A stretch of DNA of 64,000 nt from Gordionus sp. m RMFG-2023 (taxonomy: Eukaryota; Nematomorpha; Gordioida; Chordodea; Parachordodidae). The stretch spans positions 42,612,569 to 42,676,568 of the forward strand of contig NC_088776.1 in NCBI RefSeq assembly GCF_954871325.1, in the 5' to 3' direction. Positions within the stretch are counted from its first letter, which is position 1. Each line of letters begins with the position of its first letter. The notes under the pieces were generated by a model. The model searched no databases and had not been told where the DNA came from. It saw only the letters and a program-made list of their open reading frames with translations. The position numbers were made by a program, and so were the translations under genes. Of the stretch, positions 46,888-60,126 are shown piece after piece.

Positions 46888-48488
46888 AAAATTGAAATTT
46901 CGCTAGTAAGGAAATGAATTTAGAGGGTGATTTAAAATATAACACATAAATCTTTATATTTTAGGTGTTATAAAATTATCACCCTGTTTGACATATAGCA
47001 ATGTAATTTTCTATAAATCTTTTATTTTTAATACATATTTACAGTACCAAGCTATGAAATTTAAAGTTTTCAGCTTGAATAAAGTACCATAGAAATAATC
47101 TCTTTTTAAATATATAAAAATTATTATACCATTACTTTTTAGTATTATGAGTAAAAATTGTGATTGATGTTTTTAAATGTTTTGATGAGTAATTTAATTT
47201 TAATATAGACAATCTTATACATGATTAACACCTTTCTATAATATCTCGTATGTGTTACGTTTAATATATCAGAATCTACGAATATATATAAATATCTGAT
47301 AAAAAAAAGTATCATTGCAGAGTTCCCTGCTGGGATTCTTGACTACGATTGTCTCAACTTTTAGATATAATATATGAGGCAATCCTGAAGTGAGAGAATG
47401 AGAAAATATTTTATAGGTTCTGGATTATCGGTATAAAACGACTCTATATTTTAGAATAAATTGGCAGTTTCTATATAAGTTATCAATAATCGGAATTTGT
47501 TTCTGGAATCGCTTCTACAACGAGTGGGAGAAGAAGGGGAGGGGGAAATAACATCATTAGAATATTTGGTTTTCAAATTTTATTAGTGGAAATATGTTTT
47601 TAGATACTCCTCATTGCTGCCAGCTGCCCCGCGATTTAAAAAAAAAAGCTAATAGGGAAGAAATTTCAAACTCAAAATATTTATTAAATACTCAATTTTA
47701 ATGTTGTACTTAAATTTAAATAATCAGTAACAACTTTGATAATTTATTTATTCACTATTTTAATGTTAAGCAGTAAAATTTAAATATTCAGTAATTAATT
47801 TATTAATATTATTTAATTTATTGCAAAATAATTAGTGAATATTTCTCACCTGATTTTTATTTATTCACTATTTTAATGTTAAGCAGTAAAATTTAAATAT
47901 TCAGATATTAATTTATTAATATTATTTAATTTATTGCAAAATAATTAGTAAATATTTCTCACCTGATTTTTATTTAACTTTGCTTATTTTTTAAATTTAT
48001 ATTATAATTGGGATTAATCAGGCCAAAAATAAAGACTAGGAAGGAAATAATATATGGGCCACGGGACGGTCATATATTTTATTGAAAATGGTACCGTTAG
48101 CCAGTGAGACTGCCCTTCGCCTATCACAAGCAAAGTATGCATATAAAGTGGGTGTTTATGACAGAATATATGAGTAGATAAAAATTCAACTTTACTTCTA
48201 AGTATAAACTTATACTTAATACTTCTAAATTTTTTCAGTAACATGATAAAAAAATCAAAATTTTCTTCTGAAATAATCCTAAGAATCGCACTTGGGACAG
48301 TATAACTTATGATATGAATGGAAAAGAAACCGTATTAAAATGTTAAATAAGAGAAATGAAATTCCTTTATATTTAATGGCTGGTCATTGCATAAATCTTT
48401 CTGAATAGTAAATAATCGTAAAGAAATTTCAATCTGTAGGGCTTTTACATATATGCATTGTTGGGATAAGAGGATAGCTTTGAAGAAG
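46888..48488. other. AT-rich region with a local tandem duplication
   Basis: No gene was recognised. The stretch 47748-47973 is a two-copy tandem duplication. A minus-strand 76-codon frame at 48014-48244 has no domain. Confidence 0.35.
47748..47973. repeat. Two-copy tandem duplication, 113 bp period
   Basis: The block starting TTATTCACTATTTTAATGTT recurs 113 bp later with only a few changes, including AAGCAGTAAAATTTAAATAT and the ending ATATTTCTCACCTGATTTTT. Confidence 0.85.
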
Positions 48489-49072
48489 CAGGGACCGGAA
48501 TCGTTATGGTTCAATTTGGTTACGGTTCAGTATGTAAAAAATTATAATTATGTTTTGATTACGGTTCTTAAGAATAAATTTACATAGGTTAGGTTCGGTT
48601 CAGCTAATTATAAAGGTTCTTAATGGTTCATTACTGTTAGAAATTTTTTTTTATTGAAACAAAACCATCGTCTAATTTATTTTTATTATAAGCATCTATA
48701 AACTATATGTAAAAAAAATATATAAGATTCAAAATAACTCATTTTTAAATATATTATAAGTAATATATTTTCTAATATAAATGGATTCATATTTGTTTGT
48801 TGTGACGATAACACAAATTTTAGCCCCGAAAAGGTCCTTTCTACGGGAACCATCAGTACTATAAGATTAAGTTTATATAATTCTGGGCATTCATTTTTTT
48901 GATTCCTAAAATATAAAAACTGAACCGGTTTAAACCGGTTAAACCTTTTTTATAAAGGTTCTTATTACTCCTTCAAAAAATGATTATATCGGTTCGGTTA
49001 CGGTTACGGCTCTGATATTTATAATGGTTTATAATAATTTAACGGTTCATTACGGTTCACCCCGGTTCTCTG
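48489..49072 (-). mobile_element. hAT-type element, internally deleted
   Basis: The ends CAGGGACCGG and, read inward, CAGAGAACCGGGG are flanked by a perfect 8 bp duplication TGAAGAAG (48481-48488 and 49073-49080). The edges repeat GGTTCGGTTACGG-type motifs. On the minus strand near 48870-48790 a piece of the hAT dimerisation domain remains (VPVERTFSGLKFVL). It is 584 bp and cannot move by itself. Confidence 0.78.
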
Positions 49073-49254
49073 TGAAGAAGTGAGAACTGAGTTATTCTAT
49101 TAGCGTGGTAGCCAACCAATACTATCAATATAAAAATAACATCGAGGTATTTATTCATTTCTATTATTAAATTAAAAAATTTAATTGTCCTGAGGGCCTG
49201 ATAGTCACACCCATCAACACAAAAAATAAATAATTTCAATTTAAAGATATTTAA

Positions 49255-49750
49255 ATTAGCTTTTATTTGATACCCATATCGATATTTTGTGGTGATAAAA
49301 ATATTCCTGACCCCTCAAGACCTAGACCCGCCCTCTATGAGTGAATATTATGATTACAATAAAAAAATATTTTTATTACCTTTTATTTGATGCACATATC
49401 CAAAAAAATTATTTTTTACACCCTCTCCTCAATCCACCCCCCCCCCCAGACCAAATCATACCCATCAAGACCAAGAATAAAGACTTTCAGTCAAACGATA
49501 TTAAAATTAGTTTTATTTGATACTCATATCAAAAAATTATCTTTTACACCCCCGCCCACCCCCCCCCCCCACCCCAAGTTAACATCAAGACCAAGAATGA
49601 AGACTTTTAGTCAAACGATATTAAAATTAGCTTTTATTTGATACCCATATCAAAAAAAAATATTTTTTACAACCCCCCCTACCCCTAGGCCAAGTCATAC
49701 CCATCCAGACCAAGAATGAAGACTTTCAGTCAAACCATACTATTGATACC
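49255..49750. repeat. Tandem array, about 121-126 bp period, four units
   Basis: Each unit contains CTTTTATTTGATACCCATATC, a pyrimidine or C-homopolymer stretch, and AAGACTTTCAGTCAAACGAT (first motif seen in slightly shorter form in some units). The C-runs vary in length between units. Open frames here simply follow the repeat. Confidence 0.75.
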
Positions 49751-50339
49751 CAATTCGATATTTTGTGATGATAAAAATATTTCTGACCCGCCCAGGGAGA
49801 GATTGACCTCCAGTTGAATAGATCTTTTATTTAGCTATCGATTGATACCCTATATTAGACATATCTTATTTCATAAGGCCAAAAAAAACAACATTGAAAA
49901 TTAATGAATAACAATAAAATTAAAAAACGAAACGCACGGAAAACGCTTTTTAAAATAAGATTCTTCTATATCATGGTTCAAACGTGATAATGTTGTATAG
50001 TTCTTTATCCTTTAAAAAATTGAAATTTTAAAGGGATCCCTTTAAATCCCGTGAAGATTCCGGATAGTTATGATCCCTTTAAAAATTACGACATATGTAT
50101 GATGAAAAAAAAAGTAAAGAATTGTTAAAAAAATGGATTTAAATAAATTATTTTTAAAAATACAAAATAATTATCAAAAATGAGAAGAAAAAAGATTGAG
50201 AAAAGATATAGTAAGAAAAATAAATTGAGAAAAGATACAAATAAAGTAAAGAAATCGCAAAAAGTTAGAAATTAAATAAGAAGGAATGACAAAAATAAAT
50301 AAAAATTTAAGAAAAATTGAAAAATTTATAATTTTTTTT

Positions 50340-50645
50340 AAAAAATAAGATTTTCCTTTTTTGAATGGGAATTTTCCTTTTTTGATTGACACTTTTCCTT
50401 TCCTTTTGGGAATTTTCCTTTTTCGATTGACACTTTTCCGTTTTTTATAGGACCTTTTCCTTTTTTGTTTGACACTTTTCCTTTTTTGATTGAACCTTTT
50501 CCTTTTTGGTTCGACACTTTTCTTTTTTTGATCGGTATTTTCCTTTTTTGATTGACACTTTTCCTTTTATGATTGACCCTTTTCCTTCTATATTGAAACT
50601 TTTCCTTTTTTTATTGGGACTTTTCCTTTTTTGAATGGGAAACCC
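50340..50645. repeat. Minisatellite of about 21-22 bp units
   Basis: About thirteen variants of TCCTTTTTTGATTGACACTT occur in a row. On the minus strand the frame stays open for 72 codons and encodes lysine-rich heptads such as TKKEKVQSKKEKC. The array ends at GGGAAACCCTG. There is no sign that the peptide is real; the open frame follows from a unit length near a multiple of three and the lack of TAA/TGA/TAG in that phase. Confidence 0.8.
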
Positions 50646-50654
50646 TGTATCTAG

Positions 50655-51020
50655 AATCTTCATGGTTGTACCGGCGATACAAGTACAATAATTTTATAAA
50701 GATAACTCTATTTTAGGTAGGGTTGAACGTAAATTTTCATCTTTAAAATATATATTGTCTACTTTACGTGGAAAACTCAAGGATGATATTTTAGAATATA
50801 TTATGATTGTGCGAGAATAAAACATTTAAAATATAATTATTTCATTTTTAAATTTTTCATTTGTAAATTATGAATATGTATATATTGAAGTATAATAATA
50901 AATGAATATAAAAAAAATCTTATTTTGAGTCATTATTTTTATGTTCCCTGAACATGGACCCGAACTCTGGACCCGGGTCTTTTCAAATTTTATTCCTGTA
51001 TCCGAACCCGGACCCCAAAA
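50655..51020 (+). mobile_element. hAT remnant related to 36937-44179
   Basis: The plus strand encodes the end of the same hAT family: IFMVVPAIQ, a GT-AG type intron as in the relative, then RVERKFSSLKYILSTL and RGKLKDDILEYIMIV. The sequence stays similar to the flank of the 36937 end through TTATTTTTATGTTCCCTGAA and GGACCCGGGTC. The 5' part is absent and a minisatellite abuts it on the left. Confidence 0.7.
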
Positions 51021-51850
51021 TATTTATTATTAAATCAATAAAATGAATGTAGAACCTATGTAGTAAACGAGCGCGTTCAAATCGAACGCGTTCGAACTAT
51101 CGTTTTATTTTGGAAGAACGACGTTCCTTTTATTTTTCTAACATCTTATTTATATTCTTTTGAAAATAAATATAAATTTAATATTACGTGATACGTGATA
51201 AAAGCGTTTTCGCCCTCTGGTTGTTACAACAGAGCTACGCTAGGTTTTCCTCAAAAATCCATCAAACTGGATAGTTAATTAAGGGGAGAAAAAATGAGGA
51301 GCCCTTCACACGTTTGTGGGCAAGCCGCATGTACTTGTACGCGCATCAGTCCGAGAACTGTTGCTTAAACGTCTATAGGCTAATAAACAAAAAGAAATGG
51401 GCAAAACAAAAGCCTATACCCAAGAACTGCAAAAATAATTTAATTACTTTAAGGGTGGGTGGTGGCTAAGTTTAAGTTTAACATCTTTAAATATTAAAAT
51501 CCAAATTTTTTAAGAAAAAGGATTTTTTTTAATCAGCTGTTTCCTTTATCACATCTGTATTTTATAACCAGCCATTTTTGTCCTATATTATAGTTTATTA
51601 ATTTGAATATTATTTATAGATTAGCGTAAATGGATGTTGTTATTTAATTATCATCTTCAGAATCATATGAAGCTTTAAAATGTGCTCTTAAAGTATAAAA
51701 TCAGTTTCAAAATCTTCAATTCTAATTTAAAGAGGTACTTTTGATTGTATTCATTATTTTATATAATATAACTATAAGTATCCTGGTAATAATTTATTTT
51801 AGATTGTTTTATTTTATTATTAAATTATGATGTATTATAATAGATACATA
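51021..51850. other. Region with a short GC-richer patch, no gene recognised
   Basis: The stretch 51060-51130 has inverted GAACGCGTTCGAAC-type sequence. The stretch 51190-51430 is closer to half G+C and contains CTCTGGTTGTTACAACAGAG, itself a short palindrome. No coding frame of note was seen. It may be an unidentified MITE. Confidence 0.3.
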
Positions 51851-53420
51851 TAGTAAAAATCATTAAATATTATATACATAAAGATATAAAATAGTTAATA
51901 TCTTTTCGAATTTATTTATTTTTAGTTATGATTTGAATTTTCGGTATTAAGTTTTTATCAAGAGTTACATATTTTAATAGTCGAACACTATTTAAAGTAT
52001 TATAAATATGTTAAGGTAGGTAGGGAGTTGTTCACAAATGAGGAAGTAATATGATATTTATTTTAATTTTTATTTATTTAAAAATTTTTAACTCCTCAAT
52101 CTAATAAATTTTACATCTATATATATATATGTTACAAAATTCAATTTACTTAATCGGTTAATATAAAATAACAATTATTTAAACGACCTAGGTATTAAGA
52201 AACCATTAAGTTAATATATAAAGTGAAAGAAATAATAAAATCAGTCCGTTAGGTAAATATAAAGTTAATATAATGTAAAATAAAAGAAATAATAAAATCA
52301 ATCCTAATATGTTAACATTCTCCTCTCTATTTTCTTTTATCTTAAATGGAAATAATATGTTAAAGTAGTTGTTATTACTTTCATATTTGTCCTAAAAACA
52401 TAATTTAAATTCTATTGTTTTTAAAATTTTATATTTGGGAAATTCGTCTACTTTATCATTTATTATATAAGGTATTTTTTTAGGTTGTATATTCTCTTGA
52501 TACTTTTATTCTCACAAGTGTCATCCTTTAAATATGATTTGGATACTACTTTTTAAAAATTTTATGTATGAGAATTTCATCCACCTTTTTTACATTACAT
52601 GTTATATTTATATTATTATCACAGTTTTCTTTAGTCACTAAAATACATTTAAACTATATACTATCATCAAGAATTTCAATCATTTTATATGTGTTAATTT
52701 TATGTGTACTAATATTTTAATTTATAAGATTTATACCATTGTTTTTATAGTCATTATAATGATAATTTCCCTGCCTAATAATGAATAAAAGCTTGTGCTT
52801 TTTCAGTAAAGCGTCTGAAGACTCAAACTCCTCATCTGTCGATATGGCTCTAACTTTGTTATAGGTGCTATCAGATAAATTAATAGCTAATAGCGCCTTA
52901 TGTCTACTGTTGAGGTTACTAGCTTCAAAAAATCCTCAATCTCAGCATTATAAGATTGCATATTGCCGATATATTCTGGGAAAGACAAGATAATAGTCTT
53001 AGACATCAAAAATTTTAACTAATTTACTTTTTATAAAAAATTTTTTTGTTATATTTATGTGAAAGTGAAAATAATTTATTTATATTTTTTATTAATTGAT
53101 CTTATCTCTTTATTAATTTTTTATTTTTTAATAATATCTTTATTTTATAAATATCTTTTTACTTTATATATCCAATCTACATGATAATTAGAATTCAATG
53201 AATATAATATTTCAGAATTTGATCATATTCATTTCCATTTTGGTCCTATTATATAGTTCACTTTAATTTCTTAATATGAATTTAATTTTAATCTTTAAGT
53301 TATTATATTATTTTTATATTTTTATACAACACATTTTTTTTTATCTCATACGTTACTTGGAATTAAATAAACATAATCTTTTAGAATTCTATTTCATCTA
53401 TTTTAACATATATATTAAGT
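51850..53420 (-). mobile_element. Ty3/gypsy fossil, minus orientation, mostly gone
   Basis: At about 53010-52790 the minus strand encodes a gag-like piece (SFPEYIGNMQSYNAEIEDFL, later SSDALLKKHKLLF). A purine tract in minus sense (52338-52318) abuts TGTTAACATATTAGG, a probable LTR start. Little of the interior is left. The copy is old, with many breaks, and its outer limits are approximate. Confidence 0.5.
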
Positions 53421-53941
53421 AGAATCCAGTTATGGAAATTTAAAGTAATTAATTCAAATAAATAAAATTATTTAAGGTAAATTGATTAAAACACATTCGG
53501 ACGTATAAAAATTGAAATTGTCATTAATACAAAAATAAATAAAAAATTTATATGAAACGCAATATAAATAATATAAAAAACAAATAAAACGCGAAATTTA
53601 TTCCATTTCAATTATTCTTAATCAATTCATATTCGATAAATTCATTCTATTTCAATTATTCTTATTCCATTTAATATTCGATACAATTCATTTCAATATT
53701 CAGTAAATTATTTTGATACTATTTGCTAAATTACAATTATAACAAATGATATAATTAACTATGATAATAATGATTGACGAGTTTATTTAAAAATTAATGA
53801 TAACGATTCGAACATAACGGGATCGAGAATAAAAGTGACAGGACAACGTTCAAAGGCAACAAACGATTTGGTAACAAGTTCTACGACAATTATGAGGAAC
53901 ATGAACATTTAAAAGTCGAAGGAAGAAAACAGAGAGGAGAA

Positions 53942-56900
53942 TGTTATATATAGGATTTACATATAAAATTATTTAATTTATGCTAAGGTGTTGTATAGCA
54001 TAAATTAGAATTTTATTTTTATTCATTCATACATTAAACTTATTTATTATATTCAAATTCGATCAATTTATTTTGTATAAACATAAACAACAAATTTAAA
54101 AATGTATAAAAGATGTTTAAATTTATATATAGTTAGTTGTTAAAATTTTAAATATATAAATTTTTACTATTTGTTTATCAACCTCCTTGCCTACCTTTTC
54201 AGAATATATTATAAATTTTATATAAATAATTAAATTATATATATATAAAAGTTTTTATATATTGTCATGACTAAATGAGAGAGGGATATATTGATTTATG
54301 TTAGAGAGTGTTATGTATTTTGAACAATTAATAACGTTTTTGTTTATTGTTTTAAAAAAAAATGAGTAAAAAAGAAAAAAAAGCGATATTTATTTTTTTT
54401 ATACGAAAGATTTTGATATAATTTTATATTTAATAAAATAAACCTTGTTTTAATAGATACTTAAATCTGTCAGTAGAACCATATATTCCTCCTTTATAAA
54501 TTGAACTAATAGATCTTACATTCTATAATCTAAGGAATTACTATAATTTGATGCCGAAACTAAATTAAGAAACAAAAGAGGGTAAGATAGAGCCTTTAGA
54601 TTTTTCCATTTATTAAATATTTTTATAAAGAAAAATTAATAAATGAGTTATTTTATATTAATAATAATAGGTATACTTTATTGTTATATAAATAATAAAA
54701 TTTTATTATTAAGATGTTAATAAACTCGTTATAAAATATATAGTATTTGTTAAAAAATAATTTATTAGAGGAATATTTGATTATTATATGTATTGCATTG
54801 GTAATAATTTTAATTGTTTTCCTTTGTGGAAGATGGATAGGCAAAAAACAGTAATACAGAAAATACTAAGAAAGAAATTACTAGTAATAAGGGGTAGGGA
54901 ATAATGAAAGGACAGGGGAAATTATATGTTATAATTGTGGTCAAGTGTGGCATTTGGAAATAAATTGTAGAACCATAAGTATGATAAATATGAACTTTTA
55001 GAAGATAAATATTTTGTAAATAAGAATGAATGACTAGATAATATTAAAATTAATAGTTATAAATTATTAAGTAATTATATAGATATAAAATTGTTAATTT
55101 AGGGTTAGGGATAATTTATTTGTGATAATATAAATTTAAATAATTTTTATTATAATATAAACAAGATAGTTTTGAGGAGCTAAAGAATAAGAGTCCTAGA
55201 GTTGAGGTCATTTTATTAAGATATAGAATTAAATTTCTAATATGTAACGGGTTCAGTAATCAGTGTCATGAGTGTCAAGCAATTCAATAAGTTTGGCCGG
55301 GGCATAGATTTACAAAGGAAAAGATGGGTGACTCAGTTTGATGGGTCTATAATAATAATTCTGGGATTTTATTTAATAGAATTAGCAGGTATTAATAGTA
55401 GTAATAATTTATGGCCGACTATCCAGAAGAGAGAACCGATATTAGGGTGGGATAATATTTGGGATGTACCGATATTTTTTATCGGATCGAGCCGATATTT
55501 CACCCATTTTTAAATACCGGTTTTTGGCCAATATTATAAAATTTTCCAATCGGCCCGATAAAAAATGGCGTTTTTAACAAAAATAAAATGTCGTAAAATT
55601 CTTTTAAAAGCTATATCTTAAAAACCATTTATTTTTATAAATAAAATCAAAATCCATTTTTATGTTTATTTTTTTAATAATAATAATTAATTATTAAACA
55701 TTCTGCCATATTGTTATTTTTTTTGCGCGTTCTGTTTATAAAAGTGTGCCCTTTAGTGAAGCTGGTGATATTGACAGTCCCCATCGCTGCAGGCTGACCT
55801 CTGATAAATTGAAAATTTAGGTATTTTTAAAAGAAATCTTCTATATCAAATATTTATTTCAAATTTCATAATATATTTGTTTATTACTTATTATGTAAAT
55901 AGATTAATGTTATTACTTATTATTTAAATACTTATTATGTAAATAGATCAATGTTATTACTTATTATATAAATAAGTGATTTATCAATAAAAATATTTTA
56001 TATACCTTAATTGCAATATAACTGATCATTACAATATATTTAAATAACATATGTTATGGTATAGTCAAATTATAGATGTTATATTAATAAAAAGTATATT
56101 AAAAATAAAAACAAATTGGTATCTTTGCAGAATACAAATTTAGATATGTGGGATCGGTAATCGGCCGATATCACTTTAACATAGGGTCGGATCGACTTCC
56201 AAAAGGTGGTATCGGTATACCCCTAGATAATATTAAGATTTTAGAACCCCGTAATGCATGGAGGAATTAATTTAAGGTACAAAAATGTAAAGATAAACTT
56301 TGTAAAAATTGTGTAAATAGGGAGCAAGAAGGACATAATGGTAATATGATTAAGGAATATGTTAACGATGAACATTTTAAAAATGGTAGGGACAGGGAGG
56401 AAGAGGGAAATAATAATTATAATATTAGAAAGAAATATGTTGACGATGAACATGTTAAAAATAGTAATAAGGATGAGAATAAATATAAGAAAATTAATGA
56501 AATAAATTGGAAGGGTTTTAATATTAAGGGTTTTCCGACGAGATATACGTATGCACATACATTGGGGATAATATGAGAGGCATTATTTTCAAATAAAATA
56601 AAGAGATAGTTAATAATAAAATAGAAAATACTTGTAAGATGAAGAGAATTAATGGTAAGGTAGAGGATGAGGTTAAAATTAGTAATAAGGGTATAAAAGT
56701 AATGAAAGATTTTGTATGTTCAAAATTGAAGAGGGTACTTAATAATAATAATTTTAGCATGCCTGATAATGAAACTTTTGACATGGAAACGTTAAATGAT
56801 AGGATAACTTATTTCAATTCTCAGGACAATCGTGATGAAGAAAAATTCTTAAATATAGATGACAGAATAAAAGGGATGTATGGTGAATAATTACAAGGAA

Positions 56901-58490
56901 TAGTGATTTTAATACAAATAACCATAATGAGGGAGACAAATTACCAAAAATTAATGAAGATAATATCAAAATCAAAACCGATAATAACAAGGATACTGAT
57001 CGAGCTAAATTACCCAAAATTAATGATGGTAATATGAATAATAAAAATAACGATAAATAAATACCACAAATAATGATAATATAATTGGGAACGAGGTTTG
57101 GATAAATAAAAACGGAACTGAGGTAATAGCAACAAATGACAATAATATGGTGAAGGAATCAGATAAAGTGTTGGAAGGTAAATATATACAATGGTGGAAT
57201 TATTGATACGATACAATTAGATTTTTATAAAGGAACTGGGTACATTAAATAATTTTGAGGTGAATATAAAATTGAGATAATTCGATACCTAAGTATTGTC
57301 CAACTCGTTGCGTTCCTTGAATGAAGGAATGATATTAAAAAGGAGTTGAACAGATGGGTGCTGGAGGGAATTATAGAGCTAGTGGATAATAGTAGTTGGG
57401 CGACACCGCTAGTACCAATTAGAAAACCCAATGGCACCCTGCGTTTATGTGCTGATTTCAGGATCGATAAATTAATGGGTACCGGAGATCAAGTTTCCTT
57501 TGCTGAAGATAGACGAAATTTTAGCTAGTTTAAAATATGCCAGGTATATTTCAAAATTGGACTTTGCAAATGCATACTTACAGTTGAAAATATCAGTAAA
57601 CCCTTGACTATATCAACGTTGAAAGGATTGTTCAACTTTAAATGGTTACCATTCGGGTTAAGTGTGTTTACGCCAGTTTTCCAAAGAGCGATGGATTCAA
57701 TTTTTTTTCAAGAATTTTTTATTATGTGGCTGATCTGTTGATCAGGGAGAGGTTAATGGAGGAACATAATAAAGGATTCGATGAGGTATTACAACTTATA
57801 AAAATGAGAGGATTACGTGCAAATAAAGAAAGGAGTATGTTCGGAGTCACCCGTGTAATATATTTAGGACATATAATAGAAGACAGGAGTCATTTCGTTA
57901 AGCAAAAATATTGAAGGTATAAAAAAATATCTGGCCGTCAAAGGGAGTTGCAATTATTTATAGGAATGATAAATTTTTATCATCGATTTCTTGAAGCTTT
58001 TGCAGAGATAGCCACTTCATTATATGATATTTTGAAAGATAATACAGCCTTCAAGAGTTGATATATGTCGAAAACCAATTTAATTATGTTTTGGTAATAA
58101 TTTGGAGGTGATTTTATCAGTTGATGCTTCTGCAAGAGGGTGGTAAGGAGAAAATGCCTGCCATATTTTTTTTCGCGAAGATTCAGACCAGCGGAGGAGC
58201 AATATTCTGTTATCGAAAAGGAGTCGTTGGTGGTTATATTTGGGCCATGAAATGCCGAGAGTATTTGATAGGGCGCAGATTCATTATTTACACAAAAGAT
58301 AAAACTGATGCTGTAACTGCAGAGGTGGCTGTTGTTAGTTAAAAATTTCAATGTGGAAGTACGTTATAGACCGGGAGATTAATCATTTGCAAGATGTGTT
58401 ATCCCGATTATGTATCGAGGAAGTGGTGAACAAGGATGAGGATAATTATGATAATGTAGTGATTATTCTTCGGGAATGGTCTAATGACAT
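53942..58490 (+). mobile_element. Ty3/gypsy fossil, plus orientation, old and interrupted
   Basis: A probable LTR begins at 53942 (TGTTATATATAGG) and may end near 54546, followed by a possible primer site TTTGATGCCGAAAC. Downstream are a gag zinc-knuckle trace near 54915-54980 (CYNCGQVWHLEINC), a reverse-transcriptase region at about 57340-57900 (GIIELVDNSSWATPL, PNGTLRLCADFR), an RNase H trace near 58110-58340 and a DVLSRL trace near 58400. It stops at about 58490, where the 1.9 kb repeat starts. A hAT MITE is inserted at 55459. Very many breaks; old. Confidence 0.7.
55459..56225. mobile_element. hAT-type MITE inside the old gypsy fossil
   Basis: A 767 bp element with ends TTGGGATGTACCGATA and, read inward, TAGGGGTATACCGATA. 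It is flanked by a perfect 8 bp duplication GATAATAT (55451-55458 and 56226-56233). The edges carry CGATA/TATCGG repeats; the interior is AT-rich and non-coding. Confidence 0.82.
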
Positions 58491-59724
58491 CCATAGGGAA
58501 AGGAAGGGGGGTGCAGGGGCGAGCCCCCTGAAGTAAATGGCTTCTTAATATCTCTTTGAACTAAAAATGAATTTTTTTGATTGCCCTCTGATCAATTTCT
58601 TTTATAATTCTATCAAGTAATATATAGATTTAATTTTATTACTTAAAAATTAATAAGACTATCTAAATTTTTATCAAATGTATACTATTTTAATTTTTAG
58701 ATTAGATTAGTACATATGAATTATTTTTCACTATGTCAGCTTGCAATAAAATTCTATGTTAAAAATAGAATTATCACTCACTAAATATTAATAGAAGCTT
58801 AATTGTTTTTTTATTTAAATTATTTGAAAATTAACAAATTTAATATTGTTGCCGAGTTCAAAATAACTAATCAACTTTATTCATTTTTAAATTTAATTAC
58901 CATGCCTCTTCCCAAAAATATTTCCAAGGTAAGAATAAGTATAAAAGATTTCTTTATAAAAAAGTAAGTAGACATATAGTTAATAATCCTCTATTATATA
59001 TAATTGGTTGTAAAATATTAGGTAAAATGCCACTTTTACAGACGTATTTGACGTTATATAATGTATTACAGTTAATATTTTAATAAATTTTACTAATAAA
59101 TGTGTTTGATAATAAATATAAGTAAAAATTTGCATTCAATTCTCTAACGCCATCTATTTATTTAGAAATATTATTAAAAATTAAACATCTTATTATTCAT
59201 CTCACAATGGATGTAATAAATTAGAAATCTTTTCTTCTCTTTTTTTACGTGTTTTTAGGAAAGCTATTTTTTCCTTCTTTGAAAAACAGTTTTGAGTTAA
59301 ATATTTAATATGAGTATATTTTTGATATTATTACAAACTACTATTATTTTAAGATACAATATACCAAATAGAGGTGGTGCGACAATATTATATTAAATCT
59401 TAATGTTTCATCATATCATTCTGGCCCTCATTTTATAGGTATAAAATGTTTCATTTCTAATATGCCATCCTTGCCGTATAAATCAAGGCTTCAATATATT
59501 AGCACAATTATTTCTTCCAAAGATTTTTAATGTTTTTATTTTATCAATTTATCCAACATAATAAATTCTGATACTAGTTCACATCATGCATGGCTATTAT
59601 TGCAAATTTACCAGCATCTATTATTTGTATGGCTATGTAATTTAAGATTATTACTACAGCTGTTGAGAGCATATAATTGCATATTTTAGATAAGCAATAA
59701 TGGTCAACTGTGTAGTCGTTTATA

Positions 59725-60126
59725 GGTTAATGATGCTTACTACCAAGTGAATGTATGGAAATATTTTAAATACCAATCTAATTTGCTAACTACCGACCAA
59801 AATTTATTAAAATGTAATAAGACCCTTATTATTTAATATATTAATACGGAATCACGTGGTCGAGTCCGGCCTTTTATATATCATCGCCCCAAGGATGGAA
59901 CCACCAAGTTAGAATAAGAAAAAAAACATAATCATTCCAGGGATTCGAACCCGGGAGCATAGGATAAGTAAGCCAAGCTCTTGCCTACTAGGCCATAGAG
60001 GCTATCCAAAAATCACGATTTTTCAAATATATATTATAAATATATTTGGTAGTGCCTATCCAAATGAAAAATGAACAAAATTCAAATTTGATAGATGGTA
60101 CCTTAAGGTACCAAGCATCATTAACC
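59725..60126. mobile_element. MULE-like MITE carrying a tRNA-derived block (copy 2)
   Basis: The 402 bp partner of 29808-30203, in the same orientation in the window. It has the same 14 bp ends GGTTAATGATGCTT and its own perfect 9 bp duplication TCGTTTATA (59716-59724 and 60127-60135). The paralogous repeat at 28446-28454 shows the unoccupied site with a single 9 bp copy, which confirms both boundaries. Confidence 0.9.
59934..60002 (-). other. tRNA-like block with A and B boxes (in copy 2)
   Basis: Same position and strand as in copy 1. The B-box region reads GGGTTCGAATCCCTGG; together with copy 1 it implies an ancestral perfect T-arm (CCGGG/CCCGG). The acceptor stem does not pair. It is not a functional tRNA gene. 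Confidence 0.75.

Noticed and set aside
50445-50663. Lysine-rich protein gene
   Set aside because: The frame is produced entirely by a 21-22 bp minisatellite; no conserved domain or supporting signal is present.
51290-51365. Hammerhead ribozyme suggested by CTGATG on the minus strand near 51345
   Set aside because: The nearby sequence forms a short hairpin, but the required GAAA element and a matching stem III with cleavage site are absent.
56241-57216. Multiple overlapping frames as separate genes
   Set aside because: They lie in the old gypsy fossil and are low-complexity, rich in Asn, Lys and Ile; the minus-strand ones are shadows.
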